Source: Aquarana catesbeiana | Taxonomy: Eukaryota; Chordata; Amphibia; Anura; Ranidae | DNA: 64,000 bases | Assembly: GCF_042186555.1 (NCBI RefSeq) | Contig: NC_133333.1 | Coordinates: 69,863,055 to 69,927,054, forward strand | Direction: 5' to 3' | Part shown: piece after piece, positions 50,801-64,000 of the stretch | How the letters are laid out: the number at the start of each line of letters is the position of its first letter | Numbering within the stretch: the stretch's first letter is position 1 | Made by a program: the position numbers and the translations under genes | Notes under the pieces: model-generated | What the model was told of the DNA's origin: nothing | The model's database searches: none | Seen by the model: only the letters and a program-made list of their open reading frames with translations

Positions 50801-52832
50801 CCCAAGCAATAGACGATTCTGGCGCTGTCCAATATTGTTTCGCAAGTTATAGCTCATTTACCAACTTTTTCTGCGATTTACCAAATGAGCAGAAACTTGA
50901 CAGAACATGTTGGAAACCGCCAGAATCGTCTATTGCGTGGTGTTTCAAGGCTATCGTTAAATTGCAGAAAAAGTTGGAACCCGATTGCCCCCAAACTCCG
51001 CACAATAGAAGATTCTGGCCATTGCCAACATGTGCTGTCAAGTTTTAGCTCATTTGTTAACTCGTAGCAAAAGTTTGAACCCATTTTCCTTCAAACCCCA
51101 CGCAATAGACGATTCTGACGATGTCCAACATGGTTTCTCAAGTATCAGCTCGTTTACCAACTTTTGCTGCGATTTACCAAATGAGCTGAAACTTGACAGA
51201 ATATGTTGGACATCGCCAGAATCGTCTATTACGTCGGTTTTCAAGGCAATCGGTTTCCAACTTTTGCTGCGATTTACCAAATGAACTGAAACTTGACAGA
51301 ACATGTTGGCAATGGCCAGAATCGTCTATTGTGCAGAGTTTGGGGGCAATCGGGTTCCAACTTTTTCTAAAATTTACCGATTGCCTTGAAACACCACGCA
51401 ATAGACCATTCTGGGCATTTCCAACATGTTCTTTATAGTTTCTGCTCATTTGGTAAATCGCAGCAAAAGTTGGAAACACCACGCAATAGACGATTCTGGC
51501 GATGTCCAACATGGTTTCTCAAGTATCAGCTCATTTACCAACTTTTACTGCGATTTACCAAATGAGCTGAAACCTGACAGAATATGTTGGACATCGCCAG
51601 AATCGTCTATTACGTCGGTTTTCAAGGCAATCGGTTTCCAACTTTTGTTGCGATTTACCAAATGAGCAGAAGCTTGACAGAACATGTTGGAAATGCCCAG
51701 AATCGTCTATTGCGTCAGGTTTCAAGGCAATCGTTAAATTGCAGAAAAAGTTGGAACCCGATTGCCCCCAAACTCCGCACAATAGAAGATTCTGGCCATT
51801 GCCAACATGTTCTGTCAAGTTTCAGCTCATTTGGTAACTCGCAGCAAAAGTTTGAAACCATTTTCCTTGAAACCCCACGCAATAGACGATTCTGGCCATT
51901 TCCAACATGTTCTCTCAAGTTTAAGCACATTTGGTAAATCGTAGCAAAAGTTGGAAACCCCAAGCAATAGACGATTCTGGCGCTGTCCAATATTGTTTCG
52001 CAAGTTATAGCTCATTTACCAACTTTAGCAGCGATTTTCCAAATGAGCTGAAACTTGACAGAACATGATGGACATCGCCAGAATCGTCTATTGCATGGGG
52101 TTTCAAGGCAATCGGTTTCCAACTTTTTCTGCGATTTACCAAATGAGCAGAAACTTGACAGAACATGTTGGAAACCGCCAGAATCGTCTATTGCGTGGTG
52201 TTTCAAGGCTATCGTTAAATTGCAGAAAAAGTTGGAACCCGATTGCCCCCAAACTCCGCACAATAGAAGATTCTGGCCATTGCCAACATGTGCTGTCAAG
52301 TTTTAGCTCATTTGTTAACTCGTAGCAAAAGTTTGAACCCATTTTCCTTCAAACCCCACGCAATAGACGATTCTGACGATGTCCAACATGGTTTCTCAAG
52401 TATCAGCTCGTTTACCAACTTTTGCTGCGATTTACCAAATGAGCTGAAACTTGACAGAATATGTTGGACATCGCCAGAATCGTCTATTACGTCGGTTTTC
52501 AAGGCAATCGGTTTCCAACTTTTGCTGCGATTTACCAAATGAACTGAAACTTGACAGAACATGTTGGCAATGGCCAGAATCGTCTATTGTGCAGAGTTTG
52601 GGGGCAATCGGGTTCCAACTTTTTCTAAAATTTACCGATTGCCTTGAAACACCACGCAATAGACCATTCTGGGCATTTCCAACATGTTCTTTATAGTTTC
52701 TGCTCATTTGGTAAATCGCAGCAAAAGTTGGAAACACCACGCAATAGACGATTCTGGCGATGTCCAACATGGTTTCTCAAGTATCAGCTCATTTACCAAC
52801 TTTTACTGCGATTTACCAAATGAGCTGAAACC
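38900..52832. repeat. 13,933 bp super-unit, copy 2
   Basis: A head-to-tail duplicate of 24967-38899. The only differences I noticed are gagcttggg near 28029 against gagtttggg near 41962, and tcgtggcaa near 35208 against tcgtagcaa near 49141. This is a by-eye comparison, so others may exist. Such near-identity over 14 kb means a very recent duplication, or an assembly duplication that reads would have to exclude. Confidence 0.92.
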
Positions 52833-54460
52833 TGACAGAATATGTTGGACATCGCCAGAATCGTCTATTACGTCGGTTTTCAAGGCAATCGGTTTCCAAC
52901 TTTTGTTGCGATTTACCAAATGAGCAGAAGCTTGACAGAACATGTTGGAAATGCCCAGAATCGTCTATTGCGTCAGGTTTCAAGGCAATCGTTAAATTGC
53001 AGAAAAAGTTGGAACCCGATTGCCCCCAAACTCCGCACAATAGAAGATTCTGGCCATTGCCAACATGTTCTGTCAAGTTTCAGCTCATTTGGTAACTCGC
53101 AGCAAAAGTTTGAAACCATTTTCCTTGAAACCCCACGCAATAGACGATTCTGGCCATTTCCAACATGTTCTCTCAAGTTTAAGCACATTTGGTAAATCGT
53201 AGCAAAAGTTGGAAACCCCAAGCAATAGACGATTCTGGCGCTGTCCAATATTGTTTCGCAAGTTATAGCTCATTTACCAACTTTAGCAGCGATTTTCCAA
53301 ATGAGCTGAAACTTGACAGAACATGATGGACATCGCCAGAATCGTCTATTGCATGGGGTTTCAAGGCAATCGGTTTCCAACTTTTTCTGCGATTTACCAA
53401 ATGAGCAGAAACTTGACAGAACATGTTGGAAACCGCCAGAATCGTCTATTGCGTGGTGTTTCAAGGCTATCGTTAAATTGCAGAAAAAGTTGGAACCCGA
53501 TTGCCCCCAAACTCCGCACAATAGAAGATTCTGGCCATTGCCAACATGTTCTGTCAAGTTTTAGCTCATTTGTTAACTCGTAGCAAAAGTTTGAACCCAT
53601 TTTCCTTCAAACCCCACGCAATAGACGATTCTGACGATGTCCAACATGGTTTCTCAAGTATCAGCTCGTTTACCAACTTTTGCTGCGATTTACCAAATGA
53701 GCTGAAACTTGACAGAATATGTTGGACATCGCCAGAATCGTCTATTACGTCGGTTTTCAAGGCAATCGGTTTCCAACTTTTGTTGCGATTTACCAAATGA
53801 GCAGAAGCTTGACAGAACATGTTGGAAATGCCCAGAATCGTCTATTGCGTCTGGTTTCAAGGCAATCGTTAAATTGCAGAAAAAGTTGGAAACCGTTTGC
53901 CCCCAAACTCCGCACAATAGAAGATTCTGGCCATTGCCAACATGTTCTGTCAAGTTTCAGCACATTTGGTAACTTGCAGCAAAAGTTGGAAACCCCACGC
54001 AATAGACGATTCTGGCGATGTCCAACATGGTTTTCTCAAGTATCAGCTCATTTACCAACTTTTACTGCGATTTACCAAATGAGCTGAAACTTGACAGAAT
54101 ATGTTGGACATCGCCAGAATCGTCTATTACGTCGGTTTTCAAGGCAATCGGTTTCCAACTTTTGCTGCGATTTACCAAATGAGCAGAAACTTGACAGAAC
54201 ATGTTGGAAATGCCCAGAATCGTCTATTGCGTCAGGTTTCAAGGCAATCGTTAAATTGCAGAAAAAGTTGGAACCCGATTGCCCCCAAACTCCGCACAAT
54301 AGAAGATTCTGGCCATTGTCAACATGTTCTGTCAAGTTTTAGATCATTTGGTAAACCGTAGCAAAAGTTTGAAACCATTTTCTTTGAAACCCCACGCAAT
54401 AGACGATTCTGGCGATGTCCAACATGGTTTTCTCAAGTATCAGCTCATTTACCAACTTTT
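52424..54460. repeat. 2,037 bp period, copy 1
   Basis: 52424-54181 matches 54461-56218 at offset 2,037. It contains a 1,258 bp unit (52414-53671) followed by the opening of a 2,459-type unit and a short junction segment. In that segment aatgagcagaaacttgac near 54179 leads into the gtcaacatg/tttagatcattt cassette. Confidence 0.84.
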
Positions 54461-57400
54461 ACTGCGATTTACCAAATGAGCTGAAACTTGACAGAATATG
54501 TTGGACATCGCCAGAATCGTCTATTACGTCGGTTTTCAAGGCAATCGGTTTCCAACTTTTGCTGCGATTTACCAAATGAACTGAAACTTGACAGAACATG
54601 TTGGCAATGGCCAGAATCGTCTATTGTGCAGAGTTTGGGGGCAATCGGGTTCCAACTTTTTCTAAAATTTACCGATTGCCTTGAAACACCACGCAATAGA
54701 CCATTCTGGGCATTTCCAACATGTTCTTTATAGTTTCTGCTCATTTGGTAAATCGCAGCAAAAGTTGGAAACACCACGCAATAGACGATTCTGGCGATGT
54801 CCAACATGGTTTCTCAAGTATCAGCTCATTTACCAACTTTTACTGCGATTTACCAAATGAGCTGAAACCTGACAGAATATGTTGGACATCGCCAGAATCG
54901 TCTATTACGTCGGTTTTCAAGGCAATCGGTTTCCAACTTTTGTTGCGATTTACCAAATGAGCAGAAGCTTGACAGAACATGTTGGAAATGCCCAGAATCG
55001 TCTATTGCGTCAGGTTTCAAGGCAATCGTTAAATTGCAGAAAAAGTTGGAACCCGATTGCCCCCAAACTCCGCACAATAGAAGATTCTGGCCATTGCCAA
55101 CATGTTCTGTCAAGTTTCAGCTCATTTGGTAACTCGCAGCAAAAGTTTGAAACCATTTTCCTTGAAACCCCACGCAATAGACGATTCTGGCCATTTCCAA
55201 CATGTTCTCTCAAGTTTAAGCACATTTGGTAAATCGTAGCAAAAGTTGGAAACCCCAAGCAATAGACGATTCTGGCGCTGTCCAATATTGTTTCGCAAGT
55301 TATAGCTCATTTACCAACTTTAGCAGCGATTTTCCAAATGAGCTGAAACTTGACAGAACATGATGGACATCGCCAGAATCGTCTATTGCATGGGGTTTCA
55401 AGGCAATCGGTTTCCAACTTTTTCTGCGATTTACCAAATGAGCAGAAACTTGACAGAACATGTTGGAAACCGCCAGAATCGTCTATTGCGTGGTGTTTCA
55501 AGGCTATCGTTAAATTGCAGAAAAAGTTGGAACCCGATTGCCCCCAAACTCCGCACAATAGAAGATTCTGGCCATTGCCAACATGTTCTGTCAAGTTTTA
55601 GCTCATTTGTTAACTCGTAGCAAAAGTTTGAACCCATTTTCCTTCAAACCCCACGCAATAGACGATTCTGACGATGTCCAACATGGTTTCTCAAGTATCA
55701 GCTCGTTTACCAACTTTTGCTGCGATTTACCAAATGAGCTGAAACTTGACAGAATATGTTGGACATCGCCAGAATCGTCTATTACGTCGGTTTTCAAGGC
55801 AATCGGTTTCCAACTTTTGTTGCGATTTACCAAATGAGCAGAAGCTTGACAGAACATGTTGGAAATGCCCAGAATCGTCTATTGCGTCTGGTTTCAAGGC
55901 AATCGTTAAATTGCAGAAAAAGTTGGAAACCGTTTGCCCCCAAACTCCGCACAATAGAAGATTCTGGCCATTGCCAACATGTTCTGTCAAGTTTCAGCAC
56001 ATTTGGTAACTTGCAGCAAAAGTTGGAAACCCCACGCAATAGACGATTCTGGCGATGTCCAACATGGTTTTCTCAAGTATCAGCTCATTTACCAACTTTT
56101 ACTGCGATTTACCAAATGAGCTGAAACTTGACAGAATATGTTGGACATCGCCAGAATCGTCTATTACGTCGGTTTTCAAGGCAATCGGTTTCCAACTTTT
56201 GCTGCGATTTACCAAATGAACTGAAACTTGACAGAACATGTTGGCAATGGCCAGAATCGTCTATTGTGCAGAGTTTGGGGGCAATCGGGTTCCAACTTTT
56301 TCTAAAATTTACCGATTGCCTTGAAACACCACGCAATAGACCATTCTGGGCATTTCCAACATGTTCTTTATAGTTTCTGCTCATTTGGTAAATCGCAGCA
56401 AAAGTTGGAAACACCACGCAATAGACGATTCTGGCGATGTCCAACATGGTTTCTCAAGTATCAGCTCATTTACCAACTTTTACTGCGATTTACCAAATGA
56501 GCTGAAACCTGACAGAATATGTTGGACATCGCCAGAATCGTCTATTACGTCGGTTTTCAAGGCAATCGGTTTCCAACTTTTGTTGCGATTTACCAAATGA
56601 GCAGAAGCTTGACAGAACATGTTGGAAATGCCCAGAATCGTCTATTGCGTCAGGTTTCAAGGCAATCGTTAAATTGCAGAAAAAGTTGGAACCCGATTGC
56701 CCCCAAACTCCGCACAATAGAAGATTCTGGCCATTGCCAACATGTTCTGTCAAGTTTCAGCTCATTTGGTAACTCGCAGCAAAAGTTTGAAACCATTTTC
56801 CTTGAAACCCCACGCAATAGACGATTCTGGCGATGTCCAACATGGTTTCTCAAGTATCAGCTCATTTACCAACTTTTGCTGCGATTTACCAAATGAGCTG
56901 AAACTTGACAGAATATGTTGGAAACGGCCAGAATCGTCTAATGATTTTGGCGATGTCCAACATGGTTTTCTCAAGTTTCATCTCGTTTACCAACTTTTTC
57001 TGCGATTTACCAAATGAGCAGAAACTTGACAGAGCATGTTGGAAACGGCCAGAATCGTCTATTGCGTGGTGTTTCAAGGCAATCGTTAAATTGCAGAAAA
57101 AGTTGGAACCCGATTGCCCCCAAACTCTGCACAATAGACGATTCTGGCCATTGCCAACATGTTCTGTCAAGTTTCAGCACATTTGGTAAATCGTAGCAAA
57201 AGTTGGAAACCCCACGCAATAGACGATTCTGGCGATGTCCAATATGGTTTCGCAAGTTTCAGCTCATTTACCAACTTTAGCTGCGATTTACCAAATGAGC
57301 TGAAACTTGACAGAATATGTTGGACATCGCCAGAATCGTCTATTACGTCGGTTTTCAAGGCAATCGGTTTCCAACTTTTGCTGCGATTTACAAAATGAAC

Positions 57401-60029
57401 TGAAACTTGACAGAACATGTTGGCAATGGCCAGAATCGTCTATTGTGCGGAGTTTGGGGGCAATCGGGTTCCAACTTTTTCTAAAATTTACCGATTGCCT
57501 TGAAACACCACGCAATAGACCATTCTGAGCATTTCCAACATGTTCTTTATAGTTTTCTGCTCATTTGGTAAATCGCAGCAAACGTTGGAAACACCACGCA
57601 ATAAACGATTCTGGCGATGTCCAACATGGTTTTCTCAAGTATCAGCTCATTTACCAACTTTTGCTGCGATTTACCAAATGAGCTGAAACTTGACAGAATA
57701 TGTTGGACATCGCCAGAATCGTCTATTACGTCGGTTTTCAAGGCAATCGGTTTTCAACTTTTTCAGCGATTTACCAAATGAGCAGAAACTTGACAGAGCA
57801 TGTTGGAAACGGCCAGAATCGTCTATTGCGTGACGTTTCAAGGCAATCGGTTTCCAACTTTTTCAGCGATTTACCAAATGAGCAGAAACTTGACAGAACA
57901 TGTTGGAAATGCCCAGAATCGTCTATTGCGTCAGGTTTCAAGGCAATCGTTAAATTGCAGAAAAAGTTGGAACCCGATTGCCCCCAAACTCCGCACAATA
58001 GAAGATTCTGGCCATTGTCAACATGTTCTGTCAAGTTTTAGATCATTTGGTAAACCGTAGCAAAAGTTTGAAACCATTTTCTTTGAAACCCCACGCAATA
58101 GACGATTCTGGCGATGTCCAACATGGTTTTCTCAAGTATCAGCTCATTTACCAACTTTTACTGCGATTTACCAAATGAGCTGAAACTTGACAGAATATGT
58201 TGGACATCGCCAGAATCGTCTATTACGTCGGTTTTCAAGGCAATCGGTTTCCAACTTTTGCTGCGATTTACCAAATGAACTGAAACTTGACAGAACATGT
58301 TGGCAATGGCCAGAATCGTCTATTGTGCAGAGTTTGGGGGCAATCGGGTTCCAACTTTTTCTAAAATTTACCGATTGCCTTGAAACACCACGCAATAGAC
58401 CATTCTGGGCATTTCCAACATGTTCTTTATAGTTTCTGCTCATTTGGTAAATCGCAGCAAAAGTTGGAAACACCACGCAATAGACGATTCTGGCGATGTC
58501 CAACATGGTTTCTCAAGTATCAGCTCATTTACCAACTTTTGCTGCGATTTACCAAATGAGCTGAAACTTGACAGAATATGTTGGACATCGCCAGAATCGT
58601 CTATTACGTCGGTTTTCAAGGCAATCGGTTTTCAACTTTTTCAGCGATTTACCAAATGAGCAGAAACTTGACAGAGCATGTTGGAAACGGCCAGAATCGT
58701 CTATTGCGTGACGTTTCAAGGCAATCGGTTTCCAACTTTTTCAGCGATTTACCAAATGAGCAGAAGCTTGACAGAACATGTTGGAAATGCCCAGAATCGT
58801 CTATTGCGTCAGGTTTCAAGGCAATCGTTAAATTGCAGAAAAAGTTGGAACCCGATTGCCCCCAAACTCCGCACAATAGAAGATTCTGGCCATTGCCAAC
58901 ATGTTCTGTCAAGTTTCAGCTCATTTGGTAACTCGCAGCAAAAGTTTGAAACCATTTTCCTTGAAACCCCACGCAATAGACGATTCTGGCGATGTCCAAC
59001 ATGGTTTCTCAAGTATCAGCTCATTTACCAACTTTTGCTGCGATTTACCAAATGAGCTGAAACTTGACAGAATATGTTGGAAACGGCCAGAATCGTCTAA
59101 TGATTTTGGCGATGTCCAACATGGTTTTCTCAAGTTTCATCTCGTTTACCAACTTTTTCTGCGATTTACCAAATGAGCAGAAACTTGACAGAGCATGTTG
59201 GAAACGGCCAGAATCGTCTATTGCGTGGTGTTTCAAGGCAATCGTTAAATTGCAGAAAAAGTTGGAACCCGATTGCCCCCAAACTCTGCACAATAGACGA
59301 TTCTGGCCATTGCCAACATGTTCTGTCAAGTTTCAGCACATTTGGTAAATCGTAGCAAAAGTTGGAAACCCCACGCAATAGACGATTCTGGCGATGTCCA
59401 ATATGGTTTCGCAAGTTTCAGCTCATTTACCAACTTTAGCTGCGATTTACCAAATGAGCTGAAACTTGACAGAATATGTTGGACATCGCCAGAATCGTCT
59501 ATTACGTCGGTTTTCAAGGCAATCGGTTTCCAACTTTTGCTGCGATTTACAAAATGAACTGAAACTTGACAGAACATGTTGGCAATGGCCAGAATCGTCT
59601 ATTGTGCGGAGTTTGGGGGCAATCGGGTTCCAACTTTTTCTAAAATTTACCGATTGCCTTGAAACACCACGCAATAGACCATTCTGAGCATTTCCAACAT
59701 GTTCTTTATAGTTTTCTGCTCATTTGGTAAATCGCAGCAAACGTTGGAAACACCACGCAATAAACGATTCTGGCGATGTCCAACATGGTTTTCTCAAGTA
59801 TCAGCTCATTTACCAACTTTTGCTGCGATTTACCAAATGAGCTGAAACTTGACAGAATATGTTGGACATCGCCAGAATCGTCTATTACGTCGGTTTTCAA
59901 GGCAATCGGTTTTCAACTTTTTCAGCGATTTACCAAATGAGCAGAAACTTGACAGAGCATGTTGGAAACGGCCAGAATCGTCTATTGCGTGACGTTTCAA
60001 GGCAATCGGTTTCCAACTTTTTCAGCGAT
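54172..60029. repeat. 5,858 bp period, copy 1
   Basis: 54172-58142 matches 60030-64000 at offset 5,858. The unit contains a 2,459-type start and two tandem 2,159 bp segments, with 56590-58540 matching 58749-60699 at offset 2,159. It uses the same cassettes as the 13,933 bp units in a different order. Confidence 0.88.
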
Positions 60030-63000
60030 TTACCAAATGAGCAGAAACTTGACAGAACATGTTGGAAATGCCCAGAATCGTCTATTGCGTCAGGTTTCAA
60101 GGCAATCGTTAAATTGCAGAAAAAGTTGGAACCCGATTGCCCCCAAACTCCGCACAATAGAAGATTCTGGCCATTGTCAACATGTTCTGTCAAGTTTTAG
60201 ATCATTTGGTAAACCGTAGCAAAAGTTTGAAACCATTTTCTTTGAAACCCCACGCAATAGACGATTCTGGCGATGTCCAACATGGTTTTCTCAAGTATCA
60301 GCTCATTTACCAACTTTTACTGCGATTTACCAAATGAGCTGAAACTTGACAGAATATGTTGGACATCGCCAGAATCGTCTATTACGTCGGTTTTCAAGGC
60401 AATCGGTTTCCAACTTTTGCTGCGATTTACCAAATGAACTGAAACTTGACAGAACATGTTGGCAATGGCCAGAATCGTCTATTGTGCAGAGTTTGGGGGC
60501 AATCGGGTTCCAACTTTTTCTAAAATTTACCGATTGCCTTGAAACACCACGCAATAGACCATTCTGGGCATTTCCAACATGTTCTTTATAGTTTCTGCTC
60601 ATTTGGTAAATCGCAGCAAAAGTTGGAAACACCACGCAATAGACGATTCTGGCGATGTCCAACATGGTTTCTCAAGTATCAGCTCATTTACCAACTTTTA
60701 CTGCGATTTACCAAATGAGCTGAAACCTGACAGAATATGTTGGACATCGCCAGAATCGTCTATTACGTCGGTTTTCAAGGCAATCGGTTTCCAACTTTTG
60801 TTGCGATTTACCAAATGAGCAGAAGCTTGACAGAACATGTTGGAAATGCCCAGAATCGTCTATTGCGTCAGGTTTCAAGGCAATCGTTAAATTGCAGAAA
60901 AAGTTGGAACCCGATTGCCCCCAAACTCCGCACAATAGAAGATTCTGGCCATTGCCAACATGTTCTGTCAAGTTTCAGCTCATTTGGTAACTCGCAGCAA
61001 AAGTTTGAAACCATTTTCCTTGAAACCCCACGCAATAGACGATTCTGGCCATTTCCAACATGTTCTCTCAAGTTTAAGCACATTTGGTAAATCGTAGCAA
61101 AAGTTGGAAACCCCAAGCAATAGACGATTCTGGCGCTGTCCAATATTGTTTCGCAAGTTATAGCTCATTTACCAACTTTAGCAGCGATTTTCCAAATGAG
61201 CTGAAACTTGACAGAACATGATGGACATCGCCAGAATCGTCTATTGCATGGGGTTTCAAGGCAATCGGTTTCCAACTTTTTCTGCGATTTACCAAATGAG
61301 CAGAAACTTGACAGAACATGTTGGAAACCGCCAGAATCGTCTATTGCGTGGTGTTTCAAGGCTATCGTTAAATTGCAGAAAAAGTTGGAACCCGATTGCC
61401 CCCAAACTCCGCACAATAGAAGATTCTGGCCATTGCCAACATGTTCTGTCAAGTTTTAGCTCATTTGTTAACTCGTAGCAAAAGTTTGAACCCATTTTCC
61501 TTCAAACCCCACGCAATAGACGATTCTGACGATGTCCAACATGGTTTCTCAAGTATCAGCTCGTTTACCAACTTTTGCTGCGATTTACCAAATGAGCTGA
61601 AACTTGACAGAATATGTTGGACATCGCCAGAATCGTCTATTACGTCGGTTTTCAAGGCAATCGGTTTCCAACTTTTGTTGCGATTTACCAAATGAGCAGA
61701 AGCTTGACAGAACATGTTGGAAATGCCCAGAATCGTCTATTGCGTCTGGTTTCAAGGCAATCGTTAAATTGCAGAAAAAGTTGGAAACCGTTTGCCCCCA
61801 AACTCCGCACAATAGAAGATTCTGGCCATTGCCAACATGTTCTGTCAAGTTTCAGCACATTTGGTAACTTGCAGCAAAAGTTGGAAACCCCACGCAATAG
61901 ACGATTCTGGCGATGTCCAACATGGTTTTCTCAAGTATCAGCTCATTTACCAACTTTTACTGCGATTTACCAAATGAGCTGAAACTTGACAGAATATGTT
62001 GGACATCGTCAGAATCGTCTATTACGTCGGTTTTCAAGGCAATCGGTTTCCAACTTTTGCTGCGATTTACCAAATGAACTGAAACTTGACAGAACATGTT
62101 GGCAATGGCCAGAATCGTCTATTGTGCAGAGTTTGGGGGCAATCGGGTTCCAACTTTTTCTAAAATTTACCGATTGCCTTGAAACACCACGCAATAGACC
62201 ATTCTGGGCATTTCCAACATGTTCTTTATAGTTTCTGCTCATTTGGTAAATCGCAGCAAAAGTTGGAAACACCACGCAATAGACGATTCTGGCGATGTCC
62301 AACATGGTTTCTCAAGTATCAGCTCATTTACCAACTTTTACTGCGATTTACCAAATGAGCTGAAACCTGACAGAATATGTTGGACATCGCCAGAATCGTC
62401 TATTACGTCGGTTTTCAAGGCAATCGGTTTCCAACTTTTGTTGCGATTTACCAAATGAGCAGAAGCTTGACAGAACATGTTGGAAATGCCCAGAATCGTC
62501 TATTGCGTCAGGTTTCAAGGCAATCGTTAAATTGCAGAAAAAGTTGGAACCCGATTGCCCCCAAACTCCGCACAATAGAAGATTCTGGCCATTGCCAACA
62601 TGTTCTGTCAAGTTTCAGCTCATTTGGTAACTCGCAGCAAAAGTTTGAAACCATTTTCCTTGAAACCCCACGCAATAGACGATTCTGGCGATGTCCAACA
62701 TGGTTTCTCAAGTATCAGCTCATTTACCAACTTTTGCTGCGATTTACCAAATGAGCTGAAACTTGACAGAATATGTTGGAAACGGCCAGAATCGTCTAAT
62801 GATTTTGGCGATGTCCAACATGGTTTTCTCAAGTTTCATCTCGTTTACCAACTTTTTCTGCGATTTACCAAATGAGCAGAAACTTGACAGAGCATGTTGG
62901 AAACGGCCAGAATCGTCTATTGCGTGGTGTTTCAAGGCAATCGTTAAATTGCAGAAAAAGTTGGAACCCGATTGCCCCCAAACTCTGCACAATAGACGAT

Positions 63001-64000
63001 TCTGGCCATTGCCAACATGTTCTGTCAAGTTTCAGCACATTTGGTAAATCGTAGCAAAAGTTGGAAACCCCACGCAATAGACGATTCTGGCGATGTCCAA
63101 TATGGTTTCGCAAGTTTCAGCTCATTTACCAACTTTAGCTGCGATTTACCAAATGAGCTGAAACTTGACAGAATATGTTGGACATCGCCAGAATCGTCTA
63201 TTACGTCGGTTTTCAAGGCAATCGGTTTCCAACTTTTGCTGCGATTTACAAAATGAACTGAAACTTGACAGAACATGTTGGCAATGGCCAGAATCGTCTA
63301 TTGTGCGGAGTTTGGGGGCAATCGGGTTCCAACTTTTTCTAAAATTTACCGATTGCCTTGAAACACCACGCAATAGACCATTCTGAGCATTTCCAACATG
63401 TTCTTTATAGTTTTCTGCTCATTTGGTAAATCGCAGCAAACGTTGGAAACACCACGCAATAAACGATTCTGGCGATGTCCAACATGGTTTTCTCAAGTAT
63501 CAGCTCATTTACCAACTTTTGCTGCGATTTACCAAATGAGCTGAAACTTGACAGAATATGTTGGACATCGCCAGAATCGTCTATTACGTCGGTTTTCAAG
63601 GCAATCGGTTTTCAACTTTTTCAGCGATTTACCAAATGAGCAGAAACTTGACAGAGCATGTTGGAAACGGCCAGAATCGTCTATTGCGTGACGTTTCAAG
63701 GCAATCGGTTTCCAACTTTTTCAGCGATTTACCAAATGAGCAGAAACTTGACAGAACATGTTGGAAATGCCCAGAATCGTCTATTGCGTCAGGTTTCAAG
63801 GCAATCGTTAAATTGCAGAAAAAGTTGGAACCCGATTGCCCCCAAACTCCGCACAATAGAAGATTCTGGCCATTGTCAACATGTTCTGTCAAGTTTTAGA
63901 TCATTTGGTAAACCGTAGCAAAAGTTTGAAACCATTTTCTTTGAAACCCCACGCAATAGACGATTCTGGCGATGTCCAACATGGTTTTCTCAAGTATCAG
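60030..64000. repeat. 5,858 bp period, copy 2, cut by the window end
   Basis: It follows copy 1 to the last base, so the array continues beyond the window. One difference seen is catcgtcagaatcg near 62007 against catcgccagaatcg near 56149. Confidence 0.88.

Larger units (their letters stand above)
1..64000. repeat. Strand-alternating ~100 bp satellite array filling the window
   Basis: Every part of the window can be read as copies of one ~100 bp monomer on either strand. The monomer has a ~25 bp linker (A) and a ~75 bp body (B). The landmark agaatcgtcta, or its complement tagacgattct, recurs about once per monomer throughout. B runs + for two or three copies and then - for two or three copies. 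No stretch over 300 bases lacks the repeat, and no unique sequence, gene, RNA gene or transposon is visible. Consensus G+C is about 44%. Nested higher-order periods of 1,258, 1,640, 2,141, 2,459, 4,455, 5,355, 5,858, 6,558 and 13,933 bp are seen directly from recurring variant monomers. A centromeric or heterochromatic location is inferred from architecture only; I do not recognise the satellite family. Confidence 0.97.

Noticed and set aside
24967..52832. Treating the 13,933 bp duplication as certain assembly error
   Set aside because: At least two base differences and clean, homologous break points are consistent with a real duplication. It cannot be settled without reads, so it is kept as a finding with that caveat.
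1..64000. CRISPR-like array (25 bp linker as repeat, 75 bp body as spacer)
   Set aside because: The would-be spacers are themselves repeats of one another and occur on both strands; no cas genes or leader are present.
1..64000. Telomeric, rDNA or tRNA-derived repeat
   Set aside because: No telomere-type short repeats, no rRNA landmarks, and no tRNA A/B-box pair with a cloverleaf were seen in the consensus on either strand.

Overview
The whole 64 kb is one uninterrupted satellite-DNA array. I find no protein-coding gene, RNA gene, recognisable transposon, CRISPR array or unique sequence. The organism cannot be named from this window. Long tandem arrays with several nested levels of higher-order repeat (HOR) and near-identical multi-kilobase copies are typical of eukaryotic centromeric, pericentromeric or other heterochromatic blocks, so I infer a eukaryote. 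The consensus monomer is about 44% G+C.

Basic unit. The monomer is close to 100 bp and has two parts: a ~25 bp linker (module A, core caacttttgctgcgattta) and a ~75 bp body (module B, from aaatgagctgaaacttgaca through agaatcgtctattgcg to caaggcaatcgg). The unusual property is that the monomers are not all head-to-tail. B flips strand every two or three monomers, and A can keep or change orientation independently of its neighbours. Flips occur at two short inverted-repeat pairs flanking A (agctcattt/aaatgagct and ggcaatcg/cgattgcc), and also at a fold-back inside B (ccagaatc-gtctaat-gattctgg). The result is a chain of large imperfect hairpins, each with a ~75 bp stem and a ~25 bp loop. About 650 monomers fill the window. 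Many are ~85 bp because 15 bp was lost between direct repeats.

Higher-order layout. (1) 1-6863: a 4,455 bp unit followed by a partial copy; this end holds the most irregular monomers. (2) 4861-14459: a 5,355 bp period, with a nested 2,141 bp duplication at 6851-10215. (3) 12707-27462 and beyond: units of 1,640, 2,459 and 2,459 bp form a 6,558 bp HOR. (4) 24967-52832: two tandem 13,933 bp super-units, for which I noticed only two base differences. Each holds 1,640 bp units, 2,459-type units expanded by a 2,159 bp insertion, and 1,158/1,258 bp units. (5) 52424-64000: further copies with 1,258, 2,037, 2,159 and 5,858 bp periods, running off the window end.

Many reading frames look open on both strands. 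This follows from a stop-poor ~100 bp monomer and is not evidence of coding. The noteworthy content is the structure: a two-module, strand-flipping satellite amplified through at least four nested levels, with junctions that point to hairpin or template-switch events, unequal exchange and very recent segmental duplication.
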